The translations under genes were made by a program, and so were the position numbers. Shown piece after piece: positions 5,919 to 7,630 of a stretch of 7,630 nt of DNA; position 1 is the stretch's first letter; every line of letters begins with the position of its first letter. This stretch comes from Elusimicrobiota bacterium. GTDB taxonomy: Bacteria; Elusimicrobiota; Elusimicrobia; FEN-1173. The stretch covers positions 1 to 7,630 of the forward strand of contig JACQPF010000163.1 of the NCBI GenBank assembly GCA_016207625.1. The letters are read 5' to 3'. The notes below the pieces were generated by a model. That model made no database searches and had not been told where the DNA came from. It saw only the letters and a list, made by a program, of their open reading frames with translations.

Positions 5919-7630
5919 ATGACGAATAAACAACAAGAGAAATCAAATCCAAGTTCGAACCAAAACCTTTCGGGGTGGCCGGCGCGCGCGCTGGCCTTCC
6001 TGGCCATTATTTTCTTCAGCGGACTGCTTCATGCCGGCGCCCCCGCCGTTATCAATTACCAAGGCAAGCTCACCGATGAAAACGGCAACCCGCTCACCGG
6101 GTCCCATTCCTTCGCCTTCAGCATTCACGACGACGATAGCGCCGGCAGCCTCCTCTGGACGGAAACAAAGGATTTATATGTCGAGAACGGCGTGTTCAAC
6201 GTCCAGTTGGGAACGACGACGGTGTTTCCCGACGACCTGTTTAACGGTTCCGTTCGATATTTGCGGGTCAACGTCGACGGGCAAGACCTGAGCCCCCGGG
6301 AAAGGCTCGTGTCCGCGCCCTTCGCCATCCGAGTGGCCGACAACAGCGTGGGGACCAACGAGATTTCCGACAACAGCGTGGCCGAGGGGGACTTGAACAC
6401 CGCTTCGGTGGACGGCCGCTACGTCACCCGGGGAACGGCCCAAACGATCACCTCCACGAAGACGTTCTCCGGCGGAGCGACGGTCACCGGCCTGCCGGAC
6501 CCGTCCGCCGACAGCGACGCCGCAACCCGGGGATGGGTGAACGGCCTTTTGGGGACGAGCGCCGGCGGCTGGACGGACGACGGCCCCGTCGTCCGCCTGA
6601 CGGACGCGTCCGACGCGGTGAAGGTGTCCACCTTCACATCGACCTACGGCGTGTATTTGGCCACGGTCAGCGGCGGCGTGGGCATCGGGACGACCGCGCC
6701 GAGTTCCGTCTTGTCGATCAAATCCGTCACACCGATCGTCACCTTGGAGGATTCGAATTTTGGCGGCAGAGTTTATGCGATCAGGAACGGAGCCTCGGGC
6801 ACGGGGAGGTTGGACATTTACGATGCGACGGCCGGCAAAAGCCGGTTTCTCATAACCAGCGATGGGGAAGTGTATATCGGCACGACCACGAATTACGAGG
6901 GGAACACGAGCAAGGTGTTCGTGTACGGCGGTGCGAACGGAGCCAACATCGACGTGATGGGGGAGGGCATCGCCGGCCGAGACCAAGCCGTCATCGAGCT
7001 GCAAGGCTCGGATTATGAAACCGCCGGAAATTCGGCGAGGCTGCAATTCTACGGCCCGTATGGTTTGAGCACGGTCGATACGATGGGATTCCCGAACCAA
7101 AATCTAGGTGTTCTCGCTTTTAAAGGCGCGAACACGGCCCTCATCGGCACGGAAGATGACGTCCCGCTCATTTTTGCAACCGACAATTCGGAGCGAATGC
7201 GGATCCACGCCGCGGGCGGCCTCCTGGTCGGCTCCAGCATCACCGCCAACGGCGGTTTCTACGGCGACGGCTCGAACCTCTCGGGCATCCCCACCGTCGC
7301 CAACACGGTCACCATCCCCGACAACCAAACCATCACCGGCGCGAAGACCTTCGCCAGCAGTGTCACCATCACTTCCGTCATCTTCACCGGCGGCACGGCT
7401 GCGGACGGCACCATTGATTTCGGCGGTGGCGATTACGACCGGCTGAACGCGTCCATCGTGACCGACCTGACGGACGGCAATTCCACGGTCCTGCATACCC
7501 ACGCCTCGGGAGACGCTTCCACGCTGGACGGCATCGACTCCACGCAGTTCCTCCGCTCGGACGTTTCGGACAGCGTCACCACGGGCGCGACGTTGTCGAT
7601 CAACTCCGGGGCCGCCTTCAACGCCTTGGC
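5919..7630 (+). CDS. Long secreted modular surface protein, tail-fibre/adhesin-like (3' partial)
   Basis: The frame is open from ATG 5919 to the right edge: 570 codons read without a stop, so the gene continues outside. An in-frame ATG at 5907 is the alternative start; neither has a strong ribosome-binding site. A basic and hydrophobic stretch (RALAFLAIIFFSGLLHAGA, about 27-45) is a late signal peptide. Modules: VINYQGKLTDENGNPLTG...LLWTE...YVENGVFNVQLG...LSPRERLVSAPFA (44-136); ADNSV/SDNSV repeat (about 140-155); AQTITSTKTFSGGATVTG (174-191) with phage tail-fibre-like GLPDPSADSDAATRGWVN; VGIGTTAPSSVLSIK (254-268); VYIGTTT (318-324); NGGFYGDGSNLSGI (444-457); a second NQTITGAKTF (469-478); HTHASGDASTLDGIDSTQFL (526 on). 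The composition is rich in Thr, Ser, Gly, Asp and Asn with no cysteine seen, typical of extended beta-fibre surface proteins, possibly trimeric. No enzyme motif is seen. Adhesion or surface display is inferred from the architecture; no phage genes lie beside it, so it is unlikely to be a prophage tail fibre. Confidence 0.85.
   Translation, partial: MTNKQQEKSNPSSNQNLSGWPARALAFLAIIFFSGLLHAGAPAVINYQGKLTDENGNPLTGSHSFAFSIHDDDSAGSLLWTETKDLYVENGVFNVQLGTTTVFPDDLFNGSVRYLRVNVDGQDLSPRERLVSAPFAIRVADNSVGTNEISDNSVAEGDLNTASVDGRYVTRGTAQTITSTKTFSGGATVTGLPDPSADSDAATRGWVNGLLGTSAGGWTDDGPVVRLTDASDAVKVSTFTSTYGVYLATVSGGVGIGTTAPSSVLSIKSVTPIVTLEDSNFGGRVYAIRNGASGTGRLDIYDATAGKSRFLITSDGEVYIGTTTNYEGNTSKVFVYGGANGANIDVMGEGIAGRDQAVIELQGSDYETAGNSARLQFYGPYGLSTVDTMGFPNQNLGVLAFKGANTALIGTEDDVPLIFATDNSERMRIHAAGGLLVGSSITANGGFYGDGSNLSGIPTVANTVTIPDNQTITGAKTFASSVTITSVIFTGGTAADGTIDFGGGDYDRLNASIVTDLTDGNSTVLHTHASGDASTLDGIDSTQFLRSDVSDSVTTGATLSINSGAAFNAL
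6337..6381 (+). repeat. 15-bp direct repeat with 30-bp period inside the surface-protein gene
   Basis: CCGACAACAGCGTGG occurs at 6337-6351 and again at 6367-6381. It encodes the DNSV core of a tandem 10-residue unit (ADNSVGTNEI, SDNSVAEGDL). Such units link the N-terminal module to the fibre repeats. Confidence 0.8.

Noticed and set aside
6533..7018. 161-codon plus-strand frame inside the surface protein
   Set aside because: Arg/Gly-rich shadow in another frame of the coding sequence, with no domain.
6174..7100. 308-codon antisense frame under the surface protein
   Set aside because: It is rich in Arg, Gly, Val and His with no recognisable domain, and lies fully opposite a frame with many recognised modules.
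1..7630. CRISPR array, transposon ends, tRNA or rRNA
   Set aside because: No regularly spaced repeats, terminal inverted repeats with a transposase, or recognisable RNA gene was seen on reading.

Overview
The window reads as chromosomal DNA from a Gram-negative, fairly GC-rich bacterium. An outer-membrane beta-barrel protein and several exported proteins imply a two-membrane envelope. Two features are common in Elusimicrobiota and other little-cultured phyla: a C-terminal FPNP...WDGKN...GVY Ig-like tail on an exported enzyme, and a long surface protein opening with a 'VINYQGKLTDENGNPLTG' module. The lineage is an inference from protein style only; no rRNA or phylogenetic marker is present.

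Layout, left to right: (1) 1-1878 (+), the 3' part of a hybrid sensor histidine kinase with HisKA, HATPase, two receiver domains and an HPt domain; its sensor part lies outside the window. (2) 1906-3135 (-), an outer-membrane porin of the alginate-export type, convergent with the kinase. (3) about 3289/3304-4983 (+), an exported metallophosphoesterase of purple-acid-phosphatase type with C-terminal beta domains; its start codon is uncertain and not ATG. (4) 4984-5733 (-), a polytopic inner-membrane protein of unknown function whose stop codon directly abuts that of the phosphoesterase. (5) 5919-7630 (+), a long secreted modular protein with phage tail-fibre-like and head-domain-like repeats, open at the right edge.

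Gene order alternates +,-,+,-,+, so each gene is probably its own transcription unit and no operon is visible. The two divergent intergenic regions (3136-3303 and 5734-5918) are AT-rich and carry promoter-like elements; the second has two well-formed, back-to-back sigma70-type candidates. The two convergent junctions are extremely tight (27 nt and 0 nt). The common theme is the cell envelope: a sensor, a porin, a secreted hydrolase, a membrane protein and a surface or adhesin-like protein. Nothing in the sequence proves that they act together. I see no mobile element, CRISPR array, tRNA or rRNA. No clearly new system is evident; the strongest leads are the right-hand surface protein, the divergent promoter region before it, and the unusual features of the phosphoesterase.
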